A stretch of 64,000 nucleotides of DNA from Acidovorax sp. SRB_14 (GTDB taxonomy: Bacteria > Pseudomonadota > Gammaproteobacteria > Burkholderiales > Burkholderiaceae_C). Shown one piece after another: positions 46,026-54,760 of this stretch; position 1 is the stretch's first letter, and the number at the start of each line of letters is the position of its first letter. The position numbers were made by a program, and so were the translations under genes. Location of the stretch: positions 186,001 to 250,000 of the forward strand of contig NZ_MWOK01000002.1 of the NCBI RefSeq assembly GCF_012932145.1, read 5' to 3'. The notes beneath the pieces were generated by a model, which was not told the origin of the DNA, searched no databases, and worked only from the letters and a program-made list of their open reading frames with translations.

Positions 46026-48242
46026 TCAGCGCCGCCGTGCCCAGCGCACGCCCTGCACCGCCGCCACGGTGCCGAGCACCTTGCCCAGCCGCCCCGAATG
46101 CGCCACTTCCACCGTGAACGTCATCCAGGCCGTACCTTTGACGGACTGGGTCTGCACGCCGATGACGTTCATCTTTTCCTTGGAGAACACCTCCGAGATG
46201 TCGCGCAGCAGGCCTTGGCGGTCCGCCGCCTCGATCGCCACGTCCACCGGGTACACCGATGCCGTGGCCGCTTCGGCCTTCGCCGCCCCCCAGGCCACGC
46301 CGATCAGCCGCTCGGGGCTGCGCGCAGCCATCTCGCGGAAGTTGCTGCAGTCGGCACGGTGCACGCTTACGCCCTGGCCGCGCGTGACGAAGCCGCCGAT
46401 CTCGTCCGGCGGCGCCGGCTTGCAGCACTTGGCCAGCTGGGTGAGCAGGGAATCGACCCCCACGACCAGCACCCCGCCCTTGGGGGTTTTTTCGGTATTG
46501 CGCGCTTTCTTGAGCAGCAGGTAGTCGTCGGGCTGCAGCACCGGCTCGGGCGGGCGCAGCAGGGTTTCGATGTTGCGCAGCGAAAACTCGTCCTTGCCCA
46601 CCACCTCGAACAGCGCGTCGGCGGACTTGAACCCCAGCTGGCCCGCCAGGTCTTCGAGGCGCATGGCCGTCTTGCCTTCTCGCTGCAGGAGCTTTTCGAC
46701 CGCTTCGCGTCCGCGCGCAATGGTTTCATGGAGCGCACGCGCGTTGAACCAGGCCCGCGCCTTGGCGCGGGCGCGGTGGCTGTTGAGGTAGCCCAGATCG
46801 GCATTGAGCCAGTCGCGCGACGGCCCGCCCTCCTTGACCGTCGTGACCTCGACCGTCTGGCCGTTCTGCAGCGGCGTGTTCAGCGGCACCATGGCGCCAT
46901 CGACGCGCGCGCCGCGGCAGCGGTGGCCCACGCTGGTGTGCACGGCGTAGGCGAAGTCCACCGGCGTCGCGCCCTGCGGCAACTCGACGATGGCGGCGTC
47001 GGGCGTGAGCACATAGATGCGGTCCTCGAACAGGCCGCGTTGCTGCGGCGCGCCGGACAGGTCGCGCTCCCAGGCCAGCAGCTGGCGCAGCACGGCGATC
47101 TTGGCGTCGTAGTCGCCGCTGGCGGAAACGCCCGCATAGCCCTTGCTGCCCGCCTCCTTGTAGGCCCAGTGCGCGGCCACGCCGTGCTCGGCATGGTCGT
47201 GCATGGCCTGGGTCCGGATCTGGATCTCGATCGCTTTGCCCGCCTCATCGCGCACCACCGTGTGCAGCGACTGGTAGCCGTTGGGCTTGGGCTTGGCGAT
47301 GTAGTCGTCGAATTCCTCGACGATGGGCTGGAACTGCTCGTGCACCCAGCTCAGGGCCGCATAGCAGTCCTTGACGTTGGGCACGACCACGCGCAGCGCG
47401 TGGATGTCGAACACCTGGTCGAAATCGAGCCCCTTGCCGCGCATCTTCTTGACGATGCTGTAGATGTGCTTGGGCCGCCCCTGCACGTTGGCGCTGATGC
47501 TGCGGGCGCGCAGCTCGGCCTCCACGCGCGCGCGCAGCTGCTCCATGTAGACCTCACGGCCGGCACGCTTTTCGTGCAGCAGGCGCGCCACCTCCTTGTA
47601 GGTCTCGGGCTCGAGGAAGCGGAAGGCCAGGTCCTCCAGCTCCCACTTGATCTGCCAGATGCCCAGCCGGTTGGCCAGGGGGGCGAACACCTGCAGCGCC
47701 TCGCGCGCCATGGCGGGCGAGACCGGCCGCTTGCTGGCGGCATAGAAGCGCAGCGTCTGCAGGCGCGAGGCCAGGCGCAGCATCACCACGCGCAGGTCGC
47801 GCGAAAACGCCAGCAGCATCTTGCGCACGTTCTCGGTCTGCACGGCCGGATCGTCCACCAGCTGCGCCGACGACTGCACCCCGCGCGCCTGCTCCTGTAC
47901 ACGCATCAGCTTGGTGGTCTCCACCGCCAGCGCCGCGAAATTGGGGCCGAACGCCTTGGCGATCACCTCCTCGGGCTTGTTCAGGTGGACGCAGGCATGG
48001 ACCAGGTAGCTGGCGGCCTGCATCGCCTCCGATCCGCCAATGGCCTTGAGGATGGCGGCCACCGCCTCAGCATGGGCCAGCGTGTTCTCGCCCGTCGACA
48101 GCTCTTCGCCGGCAATGAGGGGCTCGGCGAAGGCGCGCGCGCGCGCCAGCGCATCGCGCTGCTCGGGCAGGGCGTGCGCGGTGGCGGCGATCAGGCTGGG
48201 CACGGCTTCGGCGCCGTGGGGCGTGTCCGGCGTGCTTTTCAT
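46026..48242 (-). CDS. relA: (p)ppGpp synthetase RelA
   Basis: Ribosome-associated stringent-response synthetase. 738 residues. The N-terminal HD domain is degenerate (LVHACVHL where hydrolases have HD), and the synthetase domain has the acidic EFDD motif followed by YIAKPKPNGYQSLHT near residue 315; together these mark a RelA-type, synthesis-only enzyme rather than SpoT. A TGS domain (IYVLTPDAAIVELPQGATPV near 405) and a C-terminal ACT domain follow. ATG overlaps the preceding hydrolase stop by 4 bp. Confidence 0.94.
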   Translation of the reverse strand: MKSTPDTPHGAEAVPSLIAATAHALPEQRDALARARAFAEPLIAGEELSTGENTLAHAEAVAAILKAIGGSEAMQAASYLVHACVHLNKPEEVIAKAFGPNFAALAVETTKLMRVQEQARGVQSSAQLVDDPAVQTENVRKMLLAFSRDLRVVMLRLASRLQTLRFYAASKRPVSPAMAREALQVFAPLANRLGIWQIKWELEDLAFRFLEPETYKEVARLLHEKRAGREVYMEQLRARVEAELRARSISANVQGRPKHIYSIVKKMRGKGLDFDQVFDIHALRVVVPNVKDCYAALSWVHEQFQPIVEEFDDYIAKPKPNGYQSLHTVVRDEAGKAIEIQIRTQAMHDHAEHGVAAHWAYKEAGSKGYAGVSASGDYDAKIAVLRQLLAWERDLSGAPQQRGLFEDRIYVLTPDAAIVELPQGATPVDFAYAVHTSVGHRCRGARVDGAMVPLNTPLQNGQTVEVTTVKEGGPSRDWLNADLGYLNSHRARAKARAWFNARALHETIARGREAVEKLLQREGKTAMRLEDLAGQLGFKSADALFEVVGKDEFSLRNIETLLRPPEPVLQPDDYLLLKKARNTEKTPKGGVLVVGVDSLLTQLAKCCKPAPPDEIGGFVTRGQGVSVHRADCSNFREMAARSPERLIGVAWGAAKAEAATASVYPVDVAIEAADRQGLLRDISEVFSKEKMNVIGVQTQSVKGTAWMTFTVEVAHSGRLGKVLGTVAAVQGVRWARRR

Positions 48243-49186
48243 GCGCCCCCCTCCCCTTCGCCCAGCAGAAAGGACTGCACCACGGCCACCTGGTCTGGTG
48301 CCACCAGCGTGGGCGCATGGCCGACGCCCGCGAACTCGACCGTGGGTGCGCGGGGCCCGCGCTCGCCCATGGCCCGCGTCGTCTGCGGCGACAGCAGATC
48401 GGACTGCGCGCCGCGCAACACCAGGGTGCGCGCCTGGATCTGGTCATAGAGCTGCCACAGCTGCGCCTCGCCCGCGCCGGCCGCCTCGCGGGCCATTGCG
48501 CGGTAGGGCACGGCAATCGCCGGGTCGTAGTGCAGCGTGAGTCCGCCGTCCGGCAGGGGCCGCACCATGTGCCGCGACAGCTCCAGCCACTGCTGCGGCG
48601 TGTGCGGACCAAAGCCGCGCGAGAGCTCCCACATCGCGTCGGCGGCCTGCCGCAGCGTGCCAAAGCGCGGTGCCTGGCCCAGGTACCGGCCGATGCGCTC
48701 GATGGCCTGCCACTCGATGGCCGGGCCGACATCGTTGAGCACCAGGCGGCGCACCGGCACCGGCAGCGGCAGGCCGGGCTGGCCGCACAGCACCAGGCCG
48801 ATGAGGCCGCCCATGCTGGTGCCCACCCAGTCGAGCGTCTGCAGCGGCGCGCCCTGGTGCAGGTGCGCCAGCAAGACCAGCATGTCGGCGGCGTACAGCG
48901 GAATCTGGTAGCCCAGCGGGTCGGCCAGCCAGTCGCTGCGCCCGCGTCCCACCACATCGGGGCAGACCACGCGCACGTGCGGGCACAGCGCGCGCGCCAG
49001 GGTGTCGAAATCGCGTCCCTGGCGCGAGAGGCCATGCGCGCAGACCACCACATGCGGGTGCTGCGGGTTGCCGGTCGCGTTCCACTCCCAGTAGGCCATG
49101 CGGTGCCCGTGTCCCGGCGCCGATCCTTCTGGAGAAGCAGCTGCAGGGCCTGGGCAGGATACGTAGTTCAGCCTAGGTTCAATCAT
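48239..49186 (-). CDS. Alpha/beta hydrolase
   Basis: 315 residues from ATG 49186 (MIEPRLNYVS); GGAG lies 9 nt upstream. An in-frame ATG at 49231 would add 15 residues. The fold markers are VVCAHGLSRQGRDFD near 55, the nucleophile Ser in GTSMGG near 120, and a C-terminal His in GVGHAPTL. Translationally coupled to relA. Substrate unknown. Confidence 0.87.
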   Translation of the reverse strand: MIEPRLNYVSCPGPAAASPEGSAPGHGHRMAYWEWNATGNPQHPHVVVCAHGLSRQGRDFDTLARALCPHVRVVCPDVVGRGRSDWLADPLGYQIPLYAADMLVLLAHLHQGAPLQTLDWVGTSMGGLIGLVLCGQPGLPLPVPVRRLVLNDVGPAIEWQAIERIGRYLGQAPRFGTLRQAADAMWELSRGFGPHTPQQWLELSRHMVRPLPDGGLTLHYDPAIAVPYRAMAREAAGAGEAQLWQLYDQIQARTLVLRGAQSDLLSPQTTRAMGERGPRAPTVEFAGVGHAPTLVAPDQVAVVQSFLLGEGEGGA

Positions 49187-49255
49187 GGGTGCAGGCTCCG
49201 GGGTCGTGGCTCGATAATTGCTGCGTTGCATCGTAATTCATTCGGAGAAACGTCC

Positions 49256-50038
49256 ATGCTCAAAGGCAAAACAGCCCTCGTCACCGGCTCCACCAGCGGC
49301 ATCGGCCTAGGGATCGCCAAGGCCCTGGCGCGCCAGGGCGCCAACATCGTGCTCAACGGTTTTGGCGATGTCGATACGCCGCGCGCCGAGGTGCTCGCCG
49401 CGGGCCAGGCCAGCGGGGCGCAAGTGGCCTACCACGGCGCCGACATGTCGCGCGCGGCCGATATCGAGGACATGCTCAAGTACAGCGCCTCGCAGTTCGG
49501 TCCGGTCGACATCCTGGTCAACAACGCAGGCATCCAGCACGTGGCCAGCATCGAGGACTTTCCGGTCGAGCGCTGGGACGCCATCATCGCCATCAACCTG
49601 ACGAGCGCCTTCCACACCACGCGCCTGGCGCTGCCCGCCATGCAGGCGGCCAACTGGGGGCGCATCATCAACGTGGCTTCGGTGCACGGCCTGGTGGCGT
49701 CGGCACAGAAGTCGGCCTATGTGGCGGCCAAGCACGGCATCGTCGGGCTGACCAAGGTCACCGCACTTGAGAACGCCACCACCGGCATCACCTGCAACGC
49801 GATCTGCCCCGGCTGGGTGCTGACGCCGCTGGTGCAAAAGCAGGTGGACGCCAAGGCGGCCGAACGTGGCGTGTCGAACGAAGAGGCCAAGAAGCTGCTG
49901 CTGGGCGAAAAAGAGCCGTCTATGCAGTTCACCACGCCGGAGGAGCTGGGCGAGTTGGCGGTCTTCTTCTGCTCGCCCGCGGCCAACAATGTGCGCGGCG
50001 TGGCCTGGAACATGGACGGCGGCTGGGCCGCGCAATAA
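49256..50038 (+). CDS. 3-hydroxybutyrate dehydrogenase (SDR family)
   Basis: Oxidises 3-hydroxybutyrate to acetoacetate with NAD in polyhydroxybutyrate use. 260 residues. Cofactor motif TGSTSGIG near residue 10, NNAG near 90, catalytic Ser with YVAAKHG (Tyr-x-x-x-Lys) near 160. The LTPLVQKQVDAKA block after the active site fits the 3-hydroxybutyrate dehydrogenase subfamily. ATG 49256 follows GGAGAAACGTCC. PhaR lies 3.5 kb away. Confidence 0.92.
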   Translation: MLKGKTALVTGSTSGIGLGIAKALARQGANIVLNGFGDVDTPRAEVLAAGQASGAQVAYHGADMSRAADIEDMLKYSASQFGPVDILVNNAGIQHVASIEDFPVERWDAIIAINLTSAFHTTRLALPAMQAANWGRIINVASVHGLVASAQKSAYVAAKHGIVGLTKVTALENATTGITCNAICPGWVLTPLVQKQVDAKAAERGVSNEEAKKLLLGEKEPSMQFTTPEELGELAVFFCSPAANNVRGVAWNMDGGWAAQ

Positions 50039-50046
50039 CACCAATT

Positions 50047-50104
50047 GCTGCGTTATTGATAGCTGCAAGCGCTTTACAGGCAAGCGCTAGCGGCCCATTT
50101 CACT
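50047..50104 (+). repeat. Dispersed palindromic repeat, copy K
   Basis: GATAGCTGCAAGCGCTTTAC, then AAGCGCTAGCGGCCCATTT: the arms AGCGCTT and AAGCGCT are a perfect inverted repeat. Between convergent genes. Confidence 0.85.
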
Positions 50105-50118
50105 CACAACCCAGATGC

Positions 50119-50832
50119 TCAGCGCATCTGCACCGAGCCCGACACGTTCACCGTGACCGTGCTCTTGCCGGCCTCGATGGCCACTGGTGCGTCCGCGGCG
50201 GCCGACTTGGCTTCCATGGCCATCGTGCGCGGGCGCGGACCGGGTGCGTAGCTGTTGCTGTTCACCGCCACCTCGCGCAGCGTGAAGCCGCCAAAGCCGA
50301 AGGCGCGCGTCAGGTCGGCGGCCTGCGCCTTGAAGTTTTCAATGGCCTGCGCCTGCGCCTCGCGCTCCACCTTGGCGCGCTGCTCGCGGCTCAGGCCAAA
50401 GCCCACCTGGCCGATCACCATGCTCGAAATGCGCGCTGCCGTGCCCGTGATGCGCGCGAAATCGCGTCCCTCGAGCACCAGCTCGGCGCTGCCCTGCCAG
50501 CCGGTGATCTGGTTGGCTTGGCTGTAGCGCGGGTACAGGCTGAAGGTGCCGGTGCGCACGTCCATCTGCCCGGGCTCGGCGCTGCGGCGCGCTTCCAGCA
50601 CCGCGGCGTCCAGCGCCTGGCGCAACTGCGACTGCACGGCTGCGGCATCCTTGCTGTCGCGCGTGGTGCTGAGCGTGAGCACCAGCAGGTCCTGCTGCAC
50701 ATCGACCGCGCCCGCGGCCGACAGCTGCACCACGTTTTGCGGCGCCGGTGCCGGCATGTTTTGCGAAAAAACGGCTCCAGCACTTGCCAGCATTGCGCAA
50801 GCAGCTATTGATCTAATAGCATTCTTCATCAT
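50119..50832 (-). CDS. SIMPL-domain periplasmic protein
   Basis: 237 residues. A signal peptide (residues 1-23, MMKNAIRSIAACAMLASAGA...) is followed by the SIMPL/DUF541 domain. QLSAAGAVDVQQDLLVLTLS near residue 35 and the Asn/Ser-rich EVAVNSNSYAPGP near 200 mark the family. Periplasmic; function not well defined. Oddity: the signal-peptide codons coincide with repeat copy L. Confidence 0.88.
   Translation of the reverse strand: MMKNAIRSIAACAMLASAGAVFSQNMPAPAPQNVVQLSAAGAVDVQQDLLVLTLSTTRDSKDAAAVQSQLRQALDAAVLEARRSAEPGQMDVRTGTFSLYPRYSQANQITGWQGSAELVLEGRDFARITGTAARISSMVIGQVGFGLSREQRAKVEREAQAQAIENFKAQAADLTRAFGFGGFTLREVAVNSNSYAPGPRPRTMAMEAKSAAADAPVAIEAGKSTVTVNVSGSVQMR
50767..50826 (-). repeat. Dispersed palindromic repeat, copy L (encodes a signal peptide)
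   Basis: On the minus strand: CAATAGCTGCTTGCGC, CTGGCAAGTGCTGGAGCCGT. It runs in the same direction as the SIMPL gene and supplies its signal-peptide codons. Confidence 0.7.
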
Positions 50833-51003
50833 TCTTGATTCCTGGGATATTGGCTAACCGCGCACCATAGCGCGCATTCGGGGGCTCTGTTGTAAGCCAT
50901 TGGCGCAAGTGCGCCCCGTGCCTCCATGTGCTGTCTTCCGGGGCAAAACTTGTAACGGTTGGTCATATCGGAGAGAAAACCCCCTTTTTCGTCGGCCAAA
51001 GTG

Positions 51004-51023
51004 GTAACAATGGCCGTTGTTAC
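51004..51023. promoter_or_regulatory. Inverted repeat upstream of ompR
   Basis: GTAACAA-N6-TTGTTAC, a perfect 7-bp inverted repeat 20 bp before the ompR ATG; a further TTGTAAC lies at 50947. GTAACA-type half-sites resemble OmpR boxes, so autoregulation is possible. Confidence 0.45.
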
Positions 51024-51043
51024 AAATTGGACTGAGGTACGAC

Positions 51044-51775
51044 ATGGGCACTCCCAACAACCGCACTGACAAGATTTTGGTGGTGGACGACGACGCGCGC
51101 ATCCGTGATCTGCTGCGCCGCTACCTGACCCAGGAGGGTTTTGAGGTCATGGTGGCGGAGGACGGGAAGGCACTCAACCGCATTCTGCTGCGCGACACGG
51201 TCGACCTGATCGTGCTCGACCTGATGATGCCCGGCGAAGACGGCCTGTCGATCTGCCGGCGCTTGCGCGCGGCCAACGACCGCACGCCCATCATCATGCT
51301 GACCGCCAAAGGCGAGGACGTGGACCGCATCGTCGGCCTCGAAGTCGGCGCCGACGACTACCTGGGCAAGCCCTTCAACCCGCGCGAGCTGCTTGCGCGC
51401 ATCCACGCCGTGCTGCGCCGGCGGCCGCCCCATGAAGCCCCGGGCGCGCCCTCCGGCGAGAACGAGCTCGTCACCTTCGGCCCGTTCAGCTTCGATCTGG
51501 GCACGCGCGCGCTGCAGAAGAACGGCGAAGAGTTGCCGCTGACCACCGGCGAGTTCGCCATGCTCAAGGCCCTGGTGCGCCACCCGCGCCAGCCGCTGTC
51601 GCGCGAGAAGCTCGCGCTGTTGGCGCGCGGGCGAGAGTTCGAGCCTTTTGACCGCAGCCTGGACGTGCAGGTGTCGCGCCTGCGCAAGCTCATCGAGGAA
51701 GACGCGGCCGCACCGCGCTACATTCAGACCGTGTGGGGCGTGGGCTATGTGTTCGTGCCGGACGGTGCCAACTGA
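51044..51775 (+). CDS. ompR: Response regulator OmpR
   Basis: 243 residues. Receiver domain with the acidic pair DDD near residue 16, phospho-accepting Asp in LIVLDLMMPGEDG near 59, and Lys in LGKPFNPREL near 110; C-terminal winged-helix DNA-binding domain (LDVQVSRLRKLIEED). ATG 51044 follows GAGG. EnvZ-type kinase gene follows after 83 bp. Confidence 0.96.
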   Translation: MGTPNNRTDKILVVDDDARIRDLLRRYLTQEGFEVMVAEDGKALNRILLRDTVDLIVLDLMMPGEDGLSICRRLRAANDRTPIIMLTAKGEDVDRIVGLEVGADDYLGKPFNPRELLARIHAVLRRRPPHEAPGAPSGENELVTFGPFSFDLGTRALQKNGEELPLTTGEFAMLKALVRHPRQPLSREKLALLARGREFEPFDRSLDVQVSRLRKLIEEDAAAPRYIQTVWGVGYVFVPDGAN

Positions 51776-51858
51776 GTGAACCGACGCGCCTGCCCCGCAG
51801 GCCCTGAAGACCGGCCGCCGGCAGCCTGCCCCGGCCGCCGGGGCGCAACCCAATACCC

Positions 51859-53346
51859 ATGACCGCATCCCGTTACGCCGACCACGAAGCCACCAGCCCC
51901 GCCCCCCTGGAGTTGCCCGAGCGCCGCCGCGAGCAGCGCTCGCGCGTCGGCCTGAACCTGTTTTGGCGCACCTTCTTCCTGCTGGGCCTGCTGCTGGTGG
52001 GCAGCATCCTGGTCTGGCTGCAAACACTGCGCGCCCTCGAGTTCGAGCCGCGCACGCTCTACAACGCCCAGCAGATCGCCTCGCTCGTGAACCTGAGCCG
52101 CGCGGCGTTGGTGCACGCGGACGCGATCGCGCGCGTGTCGCTGATCAAGACCATGGCCGACCAGGAGGGCGTGCGCATCCTGCCGCGCGAGCCGGGCGAC
52201 CGCTTTGAGCTGCTCGACAACTCGGCGCTCAGCCTGCGGCTGACCGAGGAGCTGACGCGGCGCCTGGGCCAGGGCACGATCGTGGCCGCCAGCGTGAACG
52301 GCGAGAAGGGCCTGTGGGTCGGTTTCACCATCAATGGCGACCCGAACTGGTTGCTGATGGACCGCTCGCGCTTCAGCCCCGCCAGCGGCAAGACCTGGCT
52401 GATCTGGCTGATCACCACCGGCGCGCTGTCGCTGGCCGGCGCTGCCATCATTGCGCGCCTGATCAACCGCCCGCTCAAGCAGCTCTCGTATGCCGCCAAC
52501 CGCGTGCGCGACGGCGACTTTGCCGCCAGCGAGCTCGACGAAGAGGCCGTGACCAGCGAGATCCGCGAGGTCAACATCGGCTTCAATCGCATGGCGCAAA
52601 AGCTGGCCAAGCTCGAGCAGGACCGCGCCGTGATGCTGGCCGGCATCTCGCACGACCTGCGCACGCCGCTGGCGCGCCTGCGGCTGGAGACCGAGATGAG
52701 CGTGGCCGACGAGGTGGCACGCGAGCACATGGTGGCTGACATCGTGCAGCTCGACGCCACCATCGACAAGTTCCTCGACTACGCACGGCCCGACCATGTC
52801 ACCCTCACGCCGGTCAACCTGCACGGAGTGGTGTCGTCGTGCGTGTACGCGGTGCAGGACCACCGCGAGCTGCAGATCACCATGTCGGTGCCCGAAGACC
52901 TCAACGTGCTGGCCGACGAGGTCGAACTGGCGCGCATCCTGTCGAACCTGCTGGAGAACGCGCGCCGCTACGGCAAGACCCCCGACACCGGCGTGGCCCG
53001 CGTGGAAGTGGCCGCCAAGGGGCGCGAGGGCTGGGTGCTGCTCAAGGTGCGCGACCATGGCACGGGCGTGCCGCCCGAGCAGCTGGCCAGCCTGACCAAG
53101 CCGTTCTTTCGCGGCGACTCGGCGCGCACGGCCGCCGCGGGCGCCGGACTGGGCCTGTCGATCGTGGACAAGACCATCCAGCGCATGGGCGGCATTTTTG
53201 CGCTGGCCAACTCGGCCTCGGGCGGCATGGTGGCGCACGTGCAGCTGCAGCGCGCCAGCGACCAGCCCGAGGGCATGGACCCGCAGCAGCGCCTGCAGCG
53301 CCCGCAGGTCAAGCGCAACCTGCCGCCGCGCCCCGTCAAGGGGTGA
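51859..53346 (+). CDS. envZ: Sensor histidine kinase EnvZ
   Basis: 495 residues. Membrane helices at about 36-55 and 178-200 enclose a periplasmic domain; HAMP follows ([20 protein letters not shown]). The phospho-His is in [16 protein letters not shown] near 263; the ATP-binding boxes are [18 protein letters not shown] and [10 protein letters not shown]. Its last 11 bp overlap the convergent ispF gene. Confidence 0.95.
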   Translation: MTASRYADHEATSPAPLELPERRREQRSRVGLNLFWRTFFLLGLLLVGSILVWLQTLRALEFEPRTLYNAQQIASLVNLSRAALVHADAIARVSLIKTMADQEGVRILPREPGDRFELLDNSALSLRLTEELTRRLGQGTIVAASVNGEKGLWVGFTINGDPNWLLMDRSRFSPASGKTWLIWLITTGALSLAGAAIIARLINRPLKQLSYAANRVRDGDFAASELDEEAVTSEIREVNIGFNRMAQKLAKLEQDRAVMLAGISHDLRTPLARLRLETEMSVADEVAREHMVADIVQLDATIDKFLDYARPDHVTLTPVNLHGVVSSCVYAVQDHRELQITMSVPEDLNVLADEVELARILSNLLENARRYGKTPDTGVARVEVAAKGREGWVLLKVRDHGTGVPPEQLASLTKPFFRGDSARTAAAGAGLGLSIVDKTIQRMGGIFALANSASGGMVAHVQLQRASDQPEGMDPQQRLQRPQVKRNLPPRPVKG

Positions 53347-53815
53347 ACAGCAGCACCACCGCCCGGGCCTCCATGGCCAGGCCCTGGCCCACGGGCCCCA
53401 GGCGCTCGGCCGTCTTGGCTTTCACGTTGACCTGGCCCGCGGCCAGCGCCAGCGCCGACGCAATGCGCTCGCGCATCGCCGGGATGTGCGCCGCCAAGCG
53501 CGGCGCCTGCGCCACCACGGTGCTGTCGACATTGCCGATCTCGTAGCCCTGCGCACGCACGCGCCGCGCGGCCTCGGCCAGCAGCACCCCCGAATCCGCC
53601 CCGCGGAAGGCCGCATCGGTGTCGGGGAAGTGCGTGCCGATGTCGCCCAGCGCCGCCGCGCCCAGCAGCGCGTCGGTGATGGCGTGCAGCAGCACGTCGG
53701 CATCCGAATGGCCCAGCAGCCCCGCGCTGTGGGCGATCTCGACCCCGCCGATGACCAGCCTGCGCCCCGGCACCAGCGCATGCACGTCCCACCCTTCGCC
53801 TATCCTGAAATTCAT
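53336..53815 (-). CDS. ispF: 2-C-methyl-D-erythritol 2,4-cyclodiphosphate synthase
   Basis: MEP-pathway cyclase, zinc-dependent. 159 residues. Zn ligands lie in DVHAL (residues 10-14) and [20 protein letters not shown] near 33-52; [11 protein letters not shown] near 65 binds CDP. ATG 53815 follows AAAGG at a workable distance; the longer frame upstream is a shadow. Follows ispD by 19 bp. Confidence 0.97.
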   Translation of the reverse strand: MNFRIGEGWDVHALVPGRRLVIGGVEIAHSAGLLGHSDADVLLHAITDALLGAAALGDIGTHFPDTDAAFRGADSGVLLAEAARRVRAQGYEIGNVDSTVVAQAPRLAAHIPAMRERIASALALAAGQVNVKAKTAERLGPVGQGLAMEARAVVLLFTP

Positions 53816-53834
53816 GGAAAAACCTTTGCAGTGA

Positions 53835-54668
53835 TCAAAAAATCGTCCGGGCCGGCGCGTCGCTGGCCAGGCCGCGCGCCCCGCCAAAGCGGTCCAGCGT
53901 GGCGCCGTGCATGCGTTGCAGCAGCACGGCCTGCGCCAGCAGAAAGTCCTCCGGGTAGGTGACCTTGAAGTTCAGCGCACTGCCCGGCACCACGCGCGGG
54001 TGCAGTCCCATGGCCTCCATGGCGCTGGCCTCGTCGGTGGCGCCGGCGCCGACGTGCGCCAGGGCCGCCTGCAGCGCGCCCAGGCGGAACATCTGCGGCG
54101 TCTGCGCCAGCCACTTGTCGCTGCGGTCCACCGTGGCGGCCACGCGGATGCCGCCCGGCCCGGCCGTGGCGGTCTTGAGCGTGTCGGCCAGCTTGTGCGC
54201 CAGCAGCCCGCCCACGCTGTCGCCGGCGCAGGCGTCGATCAGCGCGTCGATCTGTTCGGGTGTGACGAGGCAGCGCGCCGCATCGTGCACCAGCACCCAG
54301 TCGTGCGCGCGGGCGCCGCGCTCCTGCAGGGCGCGCAGCCCGCCTAGCACCGTCTCGGCGCGCATCGCGCCGCCGCACTCCACCACAAAGAAAGAGGGGT
54401 TGGCGTGTGCCTGCAGAAAGGTGTCGCCCGGCGCCACTGCGACCAGTGTGCCGCGCAGCCGCGCCACGGCGGCAAACGCGGCCAGCGTGTGCAGCACCAT
54501 CGGCTGGCCGGCCACGTTCTGGTACTGCTTGGGCAGGTCGGCCACGGCACCGGGCGCGAGTGCGCGCGAGCCCGTTCCGGCGCAGGGCAGCAGCGCCCAC
54601 AGTCCGGCGGGGGCAGGCAATGCCCCCGGAGCGGCAGTTGGCGATGGGGGCGGCAGCGGATGGGTCAT
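53835..54668 (-). CDS. ispD: 2-C-methyl-D-erythritol 4-phosphate cytidylyltransferase
   Basis: MEP-pathway enzyme joining CMP to MEP. 277 residues from ATG 54668; an ATG at 54677 adds three residues and cannot be excluded. The nucleotide-binding loop reads [10 protein letters not shown] near residue 28, with VHDAARC and TDEASAMEA in the substrate site. Longer than E. coli IspD (236), chiefly by an Ala/Pro-rich start. Confidence 0.95.
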   Translation of the reverse strand: MTHPLPPPSPTAAPGALPAPAGLWALLPCAGTGSRALAPGAVADLPKQYQNVAGQPMVLHTLAAFAAVARLRGTLVAVAPGDTFLQAHANPSFFVVECGGAMRAETVLGGLRALQERGARAHDWVLVHDAARCLVTPEQIDALIDACAGDSVGGLLAHKLADTLKTATAGPGGIRVAATVDRSDKWLAQTPQMFRLGALQAALAHVGAGATDEASAMEAMGLHPRVVPGSALNFKVTYPEDFLLAQAVLLQRMHGATLDRFGGARGLASDAPARTIF

Positions 54669-54760
54669 GGGCGGCATTCTAAAATCGGCGCTTCCCGCTT
54701 CGCCCGGCCTGTGCGCGTTTCGCGTCGCCGGGGTCGTGGCGCGGCCTTCTTCTTGAGCGC

